Source of the DNA: Roseburia rectibacter
GTDB lineage: Bacteria; Bacillota; Clostridia; Lachnospirales; Lachnospiraceae
Direction of reading: 5' to 3'
Assembly: GCF_014287515.2 (NCBI RefSeq)
Contig: NZ_CP092473.1
Coordinates: 1,949,001-2,013,000 of the forward strand
DNA: 64,000 nt
Shown: in pieces, positions 63,668-64,000 of the stretch
Layout of the letters: every line of letters begins with the position of its first letter
Numbering within the stretch: the first letter of the stretch is position 1
Notes under the pieces: model-generated
The model's database searches: none
Told to the model about the DNA's origin: nothing
The model's input: the letters and a program-made list of their open reading frames with translations, nothing else
Translations under genes and position numbers: made by a program

Positions 63668-64000
63668 ATGAAGAAAATATTACATCTCATATTTGGAAGA
63701 TTTTTTGTAGTAGCCATGGCGATCATTTTACAGGTGTTATGGTTATGTGTTGTATTGTGGCAGCTTAGCTACAAGTTCACATATGTCAATCTGCTCGTAC
63801 GTGTGATCGCGATCATTGTCGTACTTGTCATCGTCAATAAATGGACAAATCCGGCGAATAAACTTTCGTGGACATTTTTGATACTGCTTTCACCGGTTTT
63901 CGGACTTATGGTATATCTGTTGTTTGGAAGATCAGGTCTGACAAAACATACCAGAGAGAGAATGGATGCAGTTAACCGACAGGTAGAAGCCTTGTTTCAG
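63668..64000 (+). CDS. cls: Cardiolipin synthase, 3' end outside window
   Basis: The frame opens at ATG 63668 behind an ATGGAG site and is still open at the window edge (111 codons). Visible are two or three membrane segments and the PLDc_N motif of cardiolipin synthases (NKWTNPANKLSWTFLILLSP, VFGLMVYLLFG). The catalytic HKD motifs lie beyond the window. Call rests on the N-terminal region only. Confidence 0.8.
   Translation, partial: MKKILHLIFGRFFVVAMAIILQVLWLCVVLWQLSYKFTYVNLLVRVIAIIVVLVIVNKWTNPANKLSWTFLILLSPVFGLMVYLLFGRSGLTKHTRERMDAVNRQVEALFQ

Overview
The window is a chromosomal segment of a flagellated, low-to-mid-GC Gram-positive bacterium, most likely a Lachnospiraceae clostridium of the Roseburia/Agathobacter type. 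This is inferred from the CheC/CheD-type chemotaxis system, PolC, the gene order, strong AGGAGG ribosome binding sites, DUF5050/DUF815 proteins and the MEP isoprenoid genes; no 16S rRNA gene is present. Gene order closely follows Bacillus subtilis (cheB-cheA-cheW-cheC-cheD-sigD-swrB position-rpsB-tsf ... pyrH-frr-uppS-cdsA-dxr-rseP ... polC ... rimP-nusA-ylxR-ylxQ-infB-rbfA-truB-ribF-rpsO-pnp), with lineage-specific insertions.

Layout. 1-8064: the distal end of a flagellar/chemotaxis operon (PilZ protein cut by the window edge, cheB, cheA, cheW, cheC, cheD, a small membrane protein, sigma-28, a small hydrophilic protein, a SwrB-like protein and a membrane-anchored MltG-type LysM protein). 8083-10086: rpsB-tsf with its own promoter, structured leader and terminator. 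10091-13907: an AraC regulator, a roughly 1 kb non-coding island made of two inverted, highly structured elements, and a GH13 glucosidase. 14146-18660: Na/Pi cotransporter, DUF368 (PopT-type) transporter, a deacetylase-fold protein lacking metal ligands, and a bactofilin with an internal start site. 18667-29493: pyrH, frr, uppS, cdsA, dxr, rseP, ispG, polC. 29599-38780: DUF5050 protein, pheA, DUF815 ATPase, Ppx/GppA-HD protein, a frameshifted ppk1, a Cof-type phosphatase and a PHP phosphoesterase. 39008-41193: a second cheW with a chemoreceptor. 41209-42616: infC-rpmI-rplT behind an L20-type leader, with infC starting at AUU. 42644-46725: PHP protein, AraC regulator, galE, and a FabK/nitronate-monooxygenase flavoprotein. 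46854-47137: three tandem tRNA-Glu(CUC) genes. 47419-55973: the nusA-infB operon through ribF. 56082-60061: an NlpC/P60 hydrolase, rpsO and pnp, the last two with structured leaders. 60226-64000: a tandem PII-like protein with a DUF1538 transporter, a subtilase, and the start of a cardiolipin synthase cut by the window edge.

Most of the window is ordinary core genome. The most unusual part is 11086-12044: two divergent copies of one structured element in inverted orientation. Paired changes between them preserve the stems, and the hairpin loops show an ACGGAY-type sequence that resembles a CsrA-binding site. Other points worth checking are the bactofilin internal start, the long pnp leader hairpin, the rpsB promoter embedded in a hairpin, the ppk1 frameshift, the acceptor-stem mismatch in two tRNA-Glu copies, and the PII-like/DUF1538 pair.
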